This document shows positions 34,071 to 42,287 of a DNA stretch of 64,000 nucleotides, piece after piece. The position numbers and the translations under genes are program-made. Source of the stretch: Lachnoanaerobaculum sp. ICM7 (GTDB lineage: Bacteria; Bacillota; Clostridia; Lachnospirales; Lachnospiraceae); NCBI RefSeq assembly GCF_000287675.1, contig NZ_ALJL01000022.1:1-64000 (forward strand). Direction: 5' to 3'. Positions within the stretch are counted from its first letter, which is position 1, and every line of letters begins with the position of its first letter. A model generated the notes under the pieces. That model was not told the DNA's origin. It worked only from the letters and a program-made list of their open reading frames with translations, and did no database searches.

Positions 34071-34912
34071 TATCTCAAGTCCTCATTCTTTATAACATCC
34101 ATATCGTCAAATGCCTGATTTTCGCCACCCATTGCCCATATAAAGGTATAGTTTGATGTACCTGCAGCAGAATGTATACTCCATGAAGGTGAAATAACGG
34201 CTTCTTCATTGTGCATTACAATATGTCTTGTTTCATTAGGCTCGCCCATAAGATGGAAGATAACATTGTCCTTTGGAACTTCAAAGTACATATACACTTC
34301 CATTCTTCTTTCATGAGTATGTGCAGGCATGGTATTCCATACATTACCCTCATCAAGAACCGTCATACCCATTGAAAGCTGTGCAGTTTGAAGCACATCG
34401 GGATGAATAAACTGGTTGATGACTCTCTTGTTTGCAGTCTTATTGTCACCCAGCGGTTTCTTTGCCGCATCTTTGATTGATATGAAAGTGGTCTTATATG
34501 AAATATGTGCAGGAGCACTTACCATATAAAACTTTGCAGGATTACTTTTGTCAAAACTTCTGAATGTAACATTCTTTGTACCCTTTGTAATATAGAGACA
34601 ATCTTTATAATCAAGTGTAAAGACTTCATCATCTGCTACAATTTCACCCTTGCCTCCTATATTAAAAATACCGATTTCTCTTCTTTCAAGGAAATACTTT
34701 GTACCGAAGTTTGACCATACATCAATTCCATTATCTATGGAAACGGTCTCATTTACAGGCATACATCCTAAAGTTACCATTCTGTCCACATGTGAATATA
34801 CGGCAACTACCTTATCTTCCTGATAAAGGTCCTGAATAAGGAATTCATCTCTTATCTCATCTGTGGTGTAAAATTTAAAGTCTCTTTGGTTTGTTGAATA
34901 ACGAATATCCAT
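34070..34912 (-). CDS. kduI: 5-dehydro-4-deoxy-D-glucuronate isomerase
   Basis: The 280-residue cupin isomerase converts 5-keto-4-deoxyuronate, formed from unsaturated uronates, into 2,5-diketo-3-deoxygluconate. The family N-terminus MDIRYSTN and the metal-binding histidines in MPAHTHERRMEVYMYF are present. The late IHSAAGTSNYTFIWAMGGEN segment is also characteristic. Length is standard. AAGGAG precedes the ATG and the gene lies 11 bases after gntR. No KdgK kinase or KDPG aldolase gene is in the window, so the rest of the pathway must be elsewhere. Confidence 0.95.
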   Translation of the reverse strand: MDIRYSTNQRDFKFYTTDEIRDEFLIQDLYQEDKVVAVYSHVDRMVTLGCMPVNETVSIDNGIDVWSNFGTKYFLERREIGIFNIGGKGEIVADDEVFTLDYKDCLYITKGTKNVTFRSFDKSNPAKFYMVSAPAHISYKTTFISIKDAAKKPLGDNKTANKRVINQFIHPDVLQTAQLSMGMTVLDEGNVWNTMPAHTHERRMEVYMYFEVPKDNVIFHLMGEPNETRHIVMHNEEAVISPSWSIHSAAGTSNYTFIWAMGGENQAFDDMDVIKNEDLR

Positions 34913-34923
34913 AAATTCTCCTT

Positions 34924-35547
34924 TTAATATGCTATAAACATTTCATCAAATTTTTTACTAAAAGCCGCATTGATTCTCTCAATACCGCCATAAAGATGCT
35001 TTTTAACTATTTCCTCTATCTTGGAGGTATCTCTGTTTTTGATCACCTCATACATCTGTCTGTGCTCAAGAATTACATGCTCATAATTTTCACATTCCAG
35101 CATATCCAACATGCAAAATCTGGTGTAATTGGAATCGGATTTTCTTATCTGCTCCCACAGATAGGTATGCCCGGTTTTCTTATACCATAATTCATGCATG
35201 GACAGATCTATCGCTTTGAATTTATCAGGTTTAAAGCTTTTGGTATTTTCATAGCTTTTAGTCAGCCGGATAACAGTCTTTTCAAGTTTTTCTAAATCAC
35301 TGTCTGTAGCAATAGCTATGTAATCTTTTAGTACCATACTTTCCAGTGCAAATCGTTCATATATGATTTGTTTAACTATTTCCATATTGATCATGGATAC
35401 TCTTGAACCGCTCTTTGGCACTATATCGACAAGTCCCGAGCCTGCAAGTCTTGAAAGTACAGAGCGTATAGGTGTCCTTGAAACATTATATTTAGTGCAA
35501 AGGCTGTTTTCGCTTATAAGTTGCCCGGGCTTAAGTTTAAGCATCAA
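34924..35547 (-). CDS. GntR-family regulator (FadR subfamily, FCD domain); N-terminus unresolved
   Basis: The frame begins MMLKLKPGQLISENSLC with TTG at 35547 and encodes 207 residues. It has a winged-helix core (ENSLCTKYNVSRTPIRSVLSRL) and a helical FCD ligand domain with a DLSMHELWYK histidine and a late LEHRQMYEVI segment. The usual first helix of the DNA-binding domain lies upstream in frame (IQNIYSEIENDI), but no standard start codon precedes it before an in-frame TGA. ATG at 35614 is followed by AAA and seven G's; with six G's it would read into this frame. The true start may be ATA or ATT, or the tract may be variable or misread. It likely controls kduI-kduD and the divergent gene. Confidence 0.8.
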   Translation of the reverse strand: MMLKLKPGQLISENSLCTKYNVSRTPIRSVLSRLAGSGLVDIVPKSGSRVSMINMEIVKQIIYERFALESMVLKDYIAIATDSDLEKLEKTVIRLTKSYENTKSFKPDKFKAIDLSMHELWYKKTGHTYLWEQIRKSDSNYTRFCMLDMLECENYEHVILEHRQMYEVIKNRDTSKIEEIVKKHLYGGIERINAAFSKKFDEMFIAY

Positions 35548-35626
35548 TATATCATTTTCTATTTCCGAATATATATTTTGAATGGTAGAAATACTTATAT
35601 GCCCCCCCTTTCATATACAAATAAAT

Positions 35627-35638
35627 CTTGTATGCAAG
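35627..35638. promoter_or_regulatory. GntR-type operator, copy 1
   Basis: CTTGTATGCAAG is an imperfect palindrome of the CTTGTAT-x-CAAG form. It lies just upstream of the gntR ribosome-site region and downstream of its promoter. Confidence 0.65.
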
Positions 35639-35675
35639 CAATATTTTATGCTATGATTAACTGGCTTATAAGACC

Positions 35676-35704
35676 ATGATATAACAGAGATTTTAATAAG
35701 TCAA
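35676..35704 (-). promoter_or_regulatory. Likely promoter of gntR-kduI-kduD (minus strand)
   Basis: On the minus strand TTGACT (35704-35699) and TATCAT (35681-35676) are 17 bases apart. Operator copies lie on both sides of it. Confidence 0.6.
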
Positions 35705-35711
35705 TCGAAAA

Positions 35712-35723
35712 CTTGTATCCAAG
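35712..35723. promoter_or_regulatory. GntR-type operator, copy 2
   Basis: CTTGTATCCAAG differs by one base from copy 1. It is just upstream of the minus-strand -35. Confidence 0.65.
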
Positions 35724-35734
35724 ATTAAAAACAA

Positions 35735-35746
35735 CTTGTATCCAAG
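35735..35746. promoter_or_regulatory. GntR-type operator, copy 3
   Basis: CTTGTATCCAAG is identical to copy 2, 23 bases away, about two helical turns. It precedes the YesL-like gene and could control both directions. Confidence 0.65.
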
Positions 35747-35795
35747 AAAAAGATGAAAAATAAATACTTAAAATGATTTTGACAAGGAGAAATAT

Positions 35796-36446
35796 ATGGG
35801 CGGACTTTTTAATTATGACAATCCTATATGGAGATTTGTAGGAAGAATATGGGATCTGTTTATCCTGAATTTGCTTTGGGTATTATGTTCACTTCCTATA
35901 GTGACATTTGGTGCATCAACTACGGCAATGTATTATTGCACAATGAAGATAGCAAGAGATCGTGACAGCGGTGGAGTATTATCAATGTTCTTTCACAGTT
36001 TCAAGGATAATCTTTTGCAGTCAACAATTATATGGGTGATAATGGCATTTGTGGGCGGAATTCTTTTGTTTGATATCAGATTTTTCAGCTTCTATTCACC
36101 TATAGAAAATACAGTGTTAAAAATGATTATATTTACAATTACCTGCTTTTTGATTTTGCTTTGGCTGTTTATATTTACATACATATTTCCGATACAGGCA
36201 AAATTTATCAATCCGATAAAGCAGACATTTAAGTTGGCGCTTTTTATGTCTGTAAAACACCTTATAAGAACGATAATAATACTTGCAGGAAGTGTTTTGA
36301 TACTTGCCGCAGTATATATCCTTATCATGAGGATGCCGGGAGTGATGTCAATGCTTATTTTTGTATTGGGTTCAGGAATTTCACTGTTCCAGGCAAGCCA
36401 GTTCAACATGATCTTTGATAAATATATTGATGAGAATAATGAATAA
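35796..36446 (+). CDS. YesL-like membrane protein (DUF624)
   Basis: The 216-residue protein has about five membrane helices. It starts with the DUF624 signature, an NPIWRFVGRIWDLFILN-type helix followed by LWVLCSLPIVTFGAS. YesL of Bacillus lies in a rhamnogalacturonan-use cluster, and many clostridial members lie beside carbohydrate ABC importers. Here it is divergent from gntR-kduI-kduD and shares operators with it, which fits a role in uronate use. Its activity is unknown. GGAGA precedes the ATG. A short hairpin AGCTC/GAGCT followed by T5 near 36545 may end it weakly. Confidence 0.85.
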   Translation: MGGLFNYDNPIWRFVGRIWDLFILNLLWVLCSLPIVTFGASTTAMYYCTMKIARDRDSGGVLSMFFHSFKDNLLQSTIIWVIMAFVGGILLFDIRFFSFYSPIENTVLKMIIFTITCFLILLWLFIFTYIFPIQAKFINPIKQTFKLALFMSVKHLIRTIIILAGSVLILAAVYILIMRMPGVMSMLIFVLGSGISLFQASQFNMIFDKYIDENNE

Positions 36447-36504
36447 GAAAAAAGATTGTACTTATTTTTAGACAGTTTGTTATTTTATTAACCTGTCATA
36501 GTGC

Positions 36505-36533
36505 TTGTATTGTTGCTTTCTTTTTACTATACT
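36505..36533 (+). promoter_or_regulatory. Likely promoter of pta-ackA
   Basis: TTGTAT (36505-36510) and TATACT (36528-36533) are 17 bases apart, about 95 bases before pta. The leader holds GTGC/GCAC and AGCTC/GAGCT small hairpins of unknown role. Confidence 0.55.
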
Positions 36534-36628
36534 ATTATATATATGAGCTCTTATGAGCTTTTTATGTGCAAACAAGCACAGGATAGAAATTTAGCTATAT
36601 GCTGTAAGAATGGAAAGGGATATATCAT

Positions 36629-37630
36629 ATGTCAATGATGGATCAACTGAAAAAAAGAGCAAGAGAGAATAAGAAAACCATAATCTTACCTGAGTCAATG
36701 GATAAGAGAATCTATCAGGCTGCTGAGGTAATTCTTAAGGATGGTTTGGCAAACCTGATAATAATAGGTACTCCGCAGGAAGTGGAAGAGTATTCTAAGG
36801 GCTGTGATATCACAGGAGCAACAATAATCGATCCAAATACTTATGAGAAAACTAAAGAATATGAGGATCTCTTCGTAGAGCTTAGAAAGTCAAAGGGACT
36901 TACTCATGAAGATGCAAGAAAGCAAATGTTAAGCGACTATACTACTTACGGATGTCTTATGCTTAAGGCGGGAGACGCGGACGGACTTGTAAGCGGTGCC
37001 TGTCATTCAACAGCTAATACACTTAGACCTGCATTACAGATAATAAAGACTAAGCCGGGTGCAAAGCTTGTTTCAGGATTCTTTGTAATGGAAGTTCCAA
37101 ACTGTGAATTCGGTGAGAACGGTGTATTTGTATTTGCAGACTGTTCTATAGAGCAAAATCCCGATCCTGAAAAGCTTGCATCTATTGCACTTTCATCAGC
37201 AGAGAGCTTCAAGTTCCTTGTAGGAAAAGAGCCTAGAGTTGCAATGCTTAGCCACTCATCAAAGGGTAGCGCAAAGCATGACGATGTTACAAAGGTTGTT
37301 GAGGCTACAAGAATTGCAAAAGAGCTTGCGCCTGATCTTTGCCTTGACGGTGAGCTTCAGCTTGATGCGGCTTTGGTTCCTGAAGTAGGAGAGAGCAAGG
37401 CACCGGGTTCAAAGGTTGCAGGACATGCTAATGTACTTGTATTCCCTGATCTTGATGCGGCAAATATCGGATATAAGCTTGTTCAAAGACTTGCAAAGGC
37501 AAATGCTTACGGACCTATGTGTCAGGGTATTGCAAAGCCTGTAAACGATCTTTCAAGAGGATGTTCTTATGAAGATATAGTAGGTGTAGTGGCAATCACA
37601 GCAATTCAGGCTGCCGGTGAAGATAAATAA
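36629..37630 (+). CDS. pta: Phosphate acetyltransferase
   Basis: The 333-residue enzyme turns acetyl-CoA and phosphate into acetyl phosphate. The N-terminal KKTIILPESMDKRIYQAA, mid GLVSGACHSTANTLRPALQ and the late GHANVLVFPDLDAANIGYK are family hallmarks. It is the short, catalytic-domain-only form usual in Firmicutes. GGAAAGGG precedes the start. The acetate kinase gene follows 24 bases later, making an ATP-generating fermentation pair. Confidence 0.97.
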   Translation: MSMMDQLKKRARENKKTIILPESMDKRIYQAAEVILKDGLANLIIIGTPQEVEEYSKGCDITGATIIDPNTYEKTKEYEDLFVELRKSKGLTHEDARKQMLSDYTTYGCLMLKAGDADGLVSGACHSTANTLRPALQIIKTKPGAKLVSGFFVMEVPNCEFGENGVFVFADCSIEQNPDPEKLASIALSSAESFKFLVGKEPRVAMLSHSSKGSAKHDDVTKVVEATRIAKELAPDLCLDGELQLDAALVPEVGESKAPGSKVAGHANVLVFPDLDAANIGYKLVQRLAKANAYGPMCQGIAKPVNDLSRGCSYEDIVGVVAITAIQAAGEDK

Positions 37631-37654
37631 TAAAAAAAAGAGGTGTGGTTCATT

Positions 37655-38857
37655 ATGAAAAATGTATTGGTTATAAATTGCGGAAGTTCATCATTAAAGT
37701 ATCAGCTTATTAATATGGAAAACGAAGAGGTATTGGCAAAGGGATTGTTTGAGAGAATTGCAATTCCGGGATCAAAGCTTACACATGAGCCTGAAGGAAG
37801 AGAAAAGTTTAAGATTGAAAAGGATGTAAAGAATCATACAGAGGCTATTGCTTTGGTACTTGAAGCTCTTACAGATAAAGATCATGGTGTAATAAAGGAT
37901 GCAAGCGAGATTTATGCTATCGGACACAGAGTTGTACAGGGTGGAGTAAAATATCCTGAATCTGTAGTTATCACAGATGAGGTTAAGAAGGATATTGAGA
38001 AGTATTCAGATCTTGCACCGCTTCACAATCCTGCAAACCTTATGGGTATTGAAGCTGTAGAAAAGGCTATGCCGGGTGTTCCTAATGTAGCGGCATTTGA
38101 TACATCATTCGGTATGAGCATGCCTGAGAAAGCATATAAGTATGCCATTCCAAACGAGTACTATGAGAACTACCATATCAGAAGATACGGATTCCACGGT
38201 ACAAGCCATATGTATGTATCACAGGAGGCTATTAAGTTTGCAGGTCTTGACAAGGATACAGCAAGAGTTATCGTATGTCACCTTGGAAACGGTGCTTCAA
38301 TTTCAGCATCTGTAGGCGGTAAGTGTATAGATTCATCAATGGGTCTTACACCGCTTGAAGGACTTATCATGGGTACAAGATCGGGAGATATCGATCCTGC
38401 TATAGTACAGTATATTTGCAAGAAAGAGAACAAGAGTGTAGATGAGGTGCTTGATATACTTAACAAGAAATCAGGTGTTCTCGGAATGAGCGGCGGAGTA
38501 TCATCAGACTTCAGAGATATCGAGAATGCTGAGGCTGACGGAAATAATCTTGCAAAAGTTGCACTTGAGGCGTTCAGATACAGAATTATAAAGTATGTAG
38601 GTGCTTATGTAGCCGCTATGGGTGGAGTTGATGCTCTTTGCTTTACTGCAGGTGTCGGAGAGAATGATAAGATTACAAGACAGATAGTAGGAAATGCTTT
38701 GGGATTCATTGGCGCAAAGGTTGATGAAGAGGCAAACAATGTTCGTGGTAAGAGAACTATGATTTCAACACCTGACTCAAAGGTTAAGATTATGTTGATG
38801 CCTACAAATGAGGAGTTGGCTATAGCAAGAGATACTTACAGACTGGCTAAAAAATAA
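37655..38857 (+). CDS. ackA: Acetate kinase
   Basis: The 400-residue ASKHA-fold kinase makes ATP and acetate from acetyl phosphate. It begins VLVINCGSSSLKYQL, has the signature FGMSMPEKAYKYAIP and RYGFHGTSH, and near the end FTAGVGEND. I chose ATG 37655 because AGAGGTG precedes it; the in-frame GTG at 37643 lies within that ribosome site. It is cotranscribed with pta. Pta and AckA together give the main acetate route. Confidence 0.97.
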   Translation: MKNVLVINCGSSSLKYQLINMENEEVLAKGLFERIAIPGSKLTHEPEGREKFKIEKDVKNHTEAIALVLEALTDKDHGVIKDASEIYAIGHRVVQGGVKYPESVVITDEVKKDIEKYSDLAPLHNPANLMGIEAVEKAMPGVPNVAAFDTSFGMSMPEKAYKYAIPNEYYENYHIRRYGFHGTSHMYVSQEAIKFAGLDKDTARVIVCHLGNGASISASVGGKCIDSSMGLTPLEGLIMGTRSGDIDPAIVQYICKKENKSVDEVLDILNKKSGVLGMSGGVSSDFRDIENAEADGNNLAKVALEAFRYRIIKYVGAYVAAMGGVDALCFTAGVGENDKITRQIVGNALGFIGAKVDEEANNVRGKRTMISTPDSKVKIMLMPTNEELAIARDTYRLAKK

Positions 38858-38859
38858 TA

Positions 38860-38888
38860 TTGACAAGTAAAACCTTTGCTATTATAAT
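38860..38888 (+). promoter_or_regulatory. Consensus SigA promoter of rpmF
   Basis: A perfect TTGACA (38860-38865) and perfect TATAAT (38883-38888) have a 17-base spacer. It begins 3 bases after ackA stops and suits a strongly expressed ribosomal gene. Confidence 0.9.
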
Positions 38889-38926
38889 TATTAAAGTTTT
38901 GTGACTCGAGATAAGGAGGTGAAAGA

Positions 38927-39106
38927 ATGTCAATTTGTCCAAAGAATAAAACATCTCGTGGTAGAAGAGATAAGAGAAGAGCTAACTGGAAGATGTCAGC
39001 TACAAGTCTTGTAAAATGTCCAAAGTGCGGAGAGTTAATGCTTCCTCATAGAGTTTGTAAGGCATGTGGTTCATATAACAAGCGTGAAATAGTAACAGTA
39101 GACTAA
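38927..39106 (+). CDS. rpmF: 50S ribosomal protein L32
   Basis: This 59-residue protein has the L32 start SICPKNKTSRGRRDKRRAN and the zinc-binding pairs C31xxC34 and C44xxC47 (CPKCGEL and CKACGSYN). It belongs to the four-cysteine (zinc) type. An AAGGAGGTGA site precedes ATG 38927. It has its own consensus promoter and a strong terminator. In many clostridia rpmF follows a DUF177 gene, which is absent here. Confidence 0.97.
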   Translation: MSICPKNKTSRGRRDKRRANWKMSATSLVKCPKCGELMLPHRVCKACGSYNKREIVTVD

Positions 39107-39135
39107 TAGTCAGTAGCTATAAGTTTTGCTGATTG

Positions 39136-39178
39136 GAATAACAGGGTTGCCACTTCGTGGTGACCCTGTTATTCTTAT
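39136..39178 (+). terminator. Terminator of rpmF
   Basis: Arms 39136-39153 and 39157-39174 form an 18-base-pair stem with two G-U pairs and a TTC loop. The run after it is T-rich but short. Confidence 0.85.
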
Positions 39179-39213
39179 ATACACGATAAAAATACACAAA
39201 ATGGAAAATAATT

Positions 39214-39410
39214 TAGTAGATGCTTTGATTTTACAATCCTTGTAGCGTTTAGCTGTGCGAAAAAAGCGAGACAGGATTAAGCTGCCGAGGACTTGTTTGA
39301 GTGCAGTTCGCTGTTTTCCAAGCGAACAAACGAGTTCCGCAGGCTGCGTAAAATCCTGCGAAGCTTTTAAGCATAGCTGCGTTTAGGATTGGAAAATCAA
39401 AATTCTACTT
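39214..39410. repeat. Palindromic element with terminal inverted repeats, MITE-like
   Basis: About 197 bases without a gene. The ends (39214-39240 and 39385-39410) are inverted repeats that share AGTAGA, then TTGATTTT and CAATCCT, with few differences. Inner parts also pair: AGCTGTGC near 39251 with GCATAGCT near 39371, CAGGATT near 39272 with AATCCTG near 39352, and a central hairpin of GTTCGCT and AGCGAAC. The whole segment can fold into one long imperfect hairpin. Base composition is richer in G+C than its surroundings. It may be a MITE-like insertion or a structured RNA. It ends just before the prmA ribosome site. No copy elsewhere in the window was noticed. Confidence 0.6.
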
Positions 39411-39428
39411 ATGTTGAGGAGTAATTAT

Positions 39429-40394
39429 ATGAAGTGGGAGAAGTATACTCTTATTACAAAGACCGATGCGGTGGATATTTTGAGCGCATCACTTGGAGAT
39501 ATAGGTGTGGAAGGTATTGAAATAGAAGATAATGTACCTTTAACTGCAGAAGAAACAAAGGGAATGTTTATAGATATTTTGCCGGAGTTACCTGAGGATG
39601 AAGGAATAGCAAAGGTAAGCTTTTATCTGGATTCCGAGGCCGACAATACAAAACTTTTGGAAGATATAAAAGTCACATTGGATGAGCTTAAAGAGTTTTG
39701 TGATATCGGTGACGGTGTACTTATAAAGTCGGAGACTGAGGATAAAGACTGGATAAACAACTGGAAACAGTATTTTAAGCCTTTTTATGTTGGAGATATC
39801 CTTATAAAACCTACATGGGAAGAGATACCTGAGGATGCAAAGTATAAGACTTTGATACAGATAGACCCGGGAACTGCGTTCGGTACGGGAGCACATGAGA
39901 CTACTAAGCTTTGTATACTTGCCCTTGAAAAATATTTACAGAACAGGGAAAATGTCAGAGTCTTGGATGTAGGTACGGGAAGCGGAATCCTTGGAATTGC
40001 CGCACTTAAGCTTGGAGCTGAATGTGTATTCGGAACCGATCTGGATGATATGGCTATAGATGCGGTTATGGAAAATATGATCAGCAATGAAATCGGAATG
40101 ACCGAGTTTGTAGCGGTATGTGGAGATATTCTGACAGATGAAAATATAATGGAACTGGCAGGCTATGAAAAGTTTGATATAGTGACAGCCAATATTTTGG
40201 CTCCCGTTATAATAGAACTGATAAAGACTGTAGCAAAGCATATGAGAAAAGGCGGAATATTTATTACATCGGGTATAATAGATACAAAGGAAGCCGATGT
40301 AGTGCTTGCCTTTAAAAAGAGTGAGGATTTTGAAATCATTGAAATAAATCATCTTGGAGAATGGGTAAGTATAGTAGCAAAAAAGAGGGAATAA
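39429..40394 (+). CDS. prmA: Ribosomal protein L11 methyltransferase
   Basis: The 321-residue SAM-dependent enzyme methylates L11. An N-terminal alpha/beta domain (residues 1-100) precedes a class I methyltransferase fold with VLDVGTGSGILGIAALKLGA near residue 178 cut by the GxGSG motif. The DPGTAFGTGAHETT loop before it is specific to PrmA, and TANILAP is the N-P-P-like motif IV. I chose ATG 39429 because GAGGAG lies 7 bases upstream; ATG 39411 precedes that site. rsmE follows at once. Confidence 0.95.
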   Translation: MKWEKYTLITKTDAVDILSASLGDIGVEGIEIEDNVPLTAEETKGMFIDILPELPEDEGIAKVSFYLDSEADNTKLLEDIKVTLDELKEFCDIGDGVLIKSETEDKDWINNWKQYFKPFYVGDILIKPTWEEIPEDAKYKTLIQIDPGTAFGTGAHETTKLCILALEKYLQNRENVRVLDVGTGSGILGIAALKLGAECVFGTDLDDMAIDAVMENMISNEIGMTEFVAVCGDILTDENIMELAGYEKFDIVTANILAPVIIELIKTVAKHMRKGGIFITSGIIDTKEADVVLAFKKSEDFEIIEINHLGEWVSIVAKKRE

Positions 40395-41132
40395 ATGTAT
40401 CATTTTTTTGTGTCTGAAGAGCAGATAAACGGAGAAAATGCGTATATAGAAGGCAGTGATGTCAATCATATAGCCAATGTTCTGAGAATGAAACCGGGAG
40501 AGGAACTTCTTATCAGTGTCAGAGGGGACTGGGATTATCTTTGTAAAATAGTTGATATAGAGACTGACAGGGTGAACCTTAAAGTGCTTGAGAGTATGGA
40601 ACAAAGAGAATTGCCTGTAAATATTACCCTGCTTCAAGGGATTCCGAAGTCTGATAAACTGGAGATGATAATACAAAAGGCGGTTGAACTTGGTGTAAGT
40701 GAGATAATACCGGTAAAAACAAAAAGGGTTGTTGTAAAGATAGATGAAAAGAAAGTCGATACTAAAGTAAACCGATGGAATGCCATTGCAGAGAGTGCCG
40801 CAAAACAGTCAAAAAGAAGTATTATACCAAAAGTATATGAGCCTATGTCCATAGATAATGCACTTGAAATTGTAAAGGATTTTGGTGTAAAATTAATACC
40901 CTATGAGAATGCAGACGGAATAGATAAGACAAGAAGAATACTGGACAATATGGATAAAACAAAGAATATTGCAGTATTTATCGGGCCTGAGGGCGGATTT
41001 GAAGAGTCGGAAGTTGAAAGGATAAAAAACTCCGGCTTTGAAGTCATTACACTCGGTAAAAGAATATTAAGAACAGAAACAGCCGGACTTGCATTGCTCA
41101 GTAATATAATGATCAGATTGGAAGATGAATAG
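40395..41132 (+). CDS. rsmE: 16S rRNA (uracil1498-N3)-methyltransferase
   Basis: The 245-residue SPOUT enzyme methylates U1498 of 16S rRNA. A small N-terminal PUA-like domain with VNHIANVLRMKPGEELL precedes the knotted SPOUT domain. Its motifs are KSDKLEMIIQKAVELGVSEIIP, IGPEGGFEESEVE and LGKRILRTETAGLALL, the last forming the SAM-binding knot. Its start follows the prmA stop directly, the usual order in Firmicutes. The next gene, a cysteine desulfurase, starts directly at its stop. Confidence 0.96.
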   Translation: MYHFFVSEEQINGENAYIEGSDVNHIANVLRMKPGEELLISVRGDWDYLCKIVDIETDRVNLKVLESMEQRELPVNITLLQGIPKSDKLEMIIQKAVELGVSEIIPVKTKRVVVKIDEKKVDTKVNRWNAIAESAAKQSKRSIIPKVYEPMSIDNALEIVKDFGVKLIPYENADGIDKTRRILDNMDKTKNIAVFIGPEGGFEESEVERIKNSGFEVITLGKRILRTETAGLALLSNIMIRLEDE

Positions 41133-42287
41133 ATGGACGTATATTTTGACAACTCGGCCTCTACAAAAGTAAGTGAAAAGGCCATAGAAATAATGCTTAA
41201 GACCATGAGGGACGATTATGCCAACACAAGCGGCAAGCATATAAAGGGTGTGGAAGCTGAAAGCTATGTAAAAGATGCGGCGGATATTATAGCAAAGACT
41301 TTAAAGGTAAAAAAAGGTGAAATTATCTTTACCTCAGGCGGTACGGAATCCAATAATATGGCGCTTATCGGTGGAGCAATGAGCAGGAAAAGATACGGAA
41401 AACATATAATAATTTCAGGAATTGAGCATCCTGCGGTATACAGACCTGCTGAATTTTTGACGGAACAGGGGTTTGAACTTTCAGTACTTCCTGTAAACTC
41501 TGAAGGGCAGGTGGACCTTGAATTATTAAAGTCTACTCTCAGAGATGACACTGTCTTGGTGTCCGTAATGTATGTGAATAATGAAATAGGAGCTATAGAG
41601 CCTGTGGAAGAAATTTCGAAGATAGTAAAAGCTAAAAATAAAGACATATTATTTCATGTAGATGCCATACAGGCCTACACAAAGCTTAGAATAAATCCGA
41701 AATCACAGGGGATTGATATGCTTTCAGCATCAGGTCATAAGTTTCACGGCCCAAAGGGAGTGGGATTTTTATACATTGACAGCAATGTAAAGATAAATCC
41801 GATAATCTTTGGAGGCGGACATCAAAGAGGAATGAGAAGCGGAACGCTAAATACTACAGGAATTGCAGGAATGGGAGTTGCTGCAAAAGAAGCCTATGAC
41901 AATTTTGATGAGAGAATAAATAAGATATCTGATTTGAAATATTATCTGATGGATGAGCTTGAAAAGACAGAAGGTGCGATTTTAAATACAGGCAGAGGTG
42001 AAAATTTTGCACCTCAAGTTATAAGTGTATCATTTGAGGATATACGAGCGGAAGTTTTACTGCATGCCCTTGAGGATAGAGGGATTTATGTTTCAAGCGG
42101 TTCGGCTTGTTCATCAAATCATCCGGGTATATCAGGTACATTAAAGGCTATAGGTGTAAGAGAGAATCTTTTGGACGCTACTATAAGAATCTCTTTATCG
42201 GAGCTTAATAATAAGGAAGAGGCTGACTATTTCATAAAGAATTTAAAGGAACTTTTGCCGCTTCTTAGAAAATTTGTGAGGAAATAA
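41133..42287 (+). CDS. Cysteine desulfurase (NifZ/IscS-like, partner of ThiI)
   Basis: The 384-residue PLP enzyme takes sulfur from cysteine as a persulfide. It begins VYFDNSASTKVSEKA; the PLP lysine lies in SASGHKFHGPKG near residue 200, and the catalytic cysteine in SSGSACSSNHPG near residue 326. It directly overlaps thiI (TAATG), as nifZ does in Bacillus, so it should supply sulfur for 4-thiouridine in tRNA. A second desulfurase, SufS, serves iron-sulfur assembly at 61208-62425. Confidence 0.92.
   Translation: MDVYFDNSASTKVSEKAIEIMLKTMRDDYANTSGKHIKGVEAESYVKDAADIIAKTLKVKKGEIIFTSGGTESNNMALIGGAMSRKRYGKHIIISGIEHPAVYRPAEFLTEQGFELSVLPVNSEGQVDLELLKSTLRDDTVLVSVMYVNNEIGAIEPVEEISKIVKAKNKDILFHVDAIQAYTKLRINPKSQGIDMLSASGHKFHGPKGVGFLYIDSNVKINPIIFGGGHQRGMRSGTLNTTGIAGMGVAAKEAYDNFDERINKISDLKYYLMDELEKTEGAILNTGRGENFAPQVISVSFEDIRAEVLLHALEDRGIYVSSGSACSSNHPGISGTLKAIGVRENLLDATIRISLSELNNKEEADYFIKNLKELLPLLRKFVRK

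Noticed and set aside
34924-35547. GntR gene as a pseudogene
   Set aside because: The downstream frame is intact and well conserved; only the start is unresolved, which may be a sequencing or slippage matter.
37643-37654. GTG start for acetate kinase
   Set aside because: It overlaps the ribosome site; the family begins KNVLVINCGSSS.
39411-39428. Earlier start for prmA
   Set aside because: ATG 39411 lies before the GAGGAG site that fits ATG 39429.
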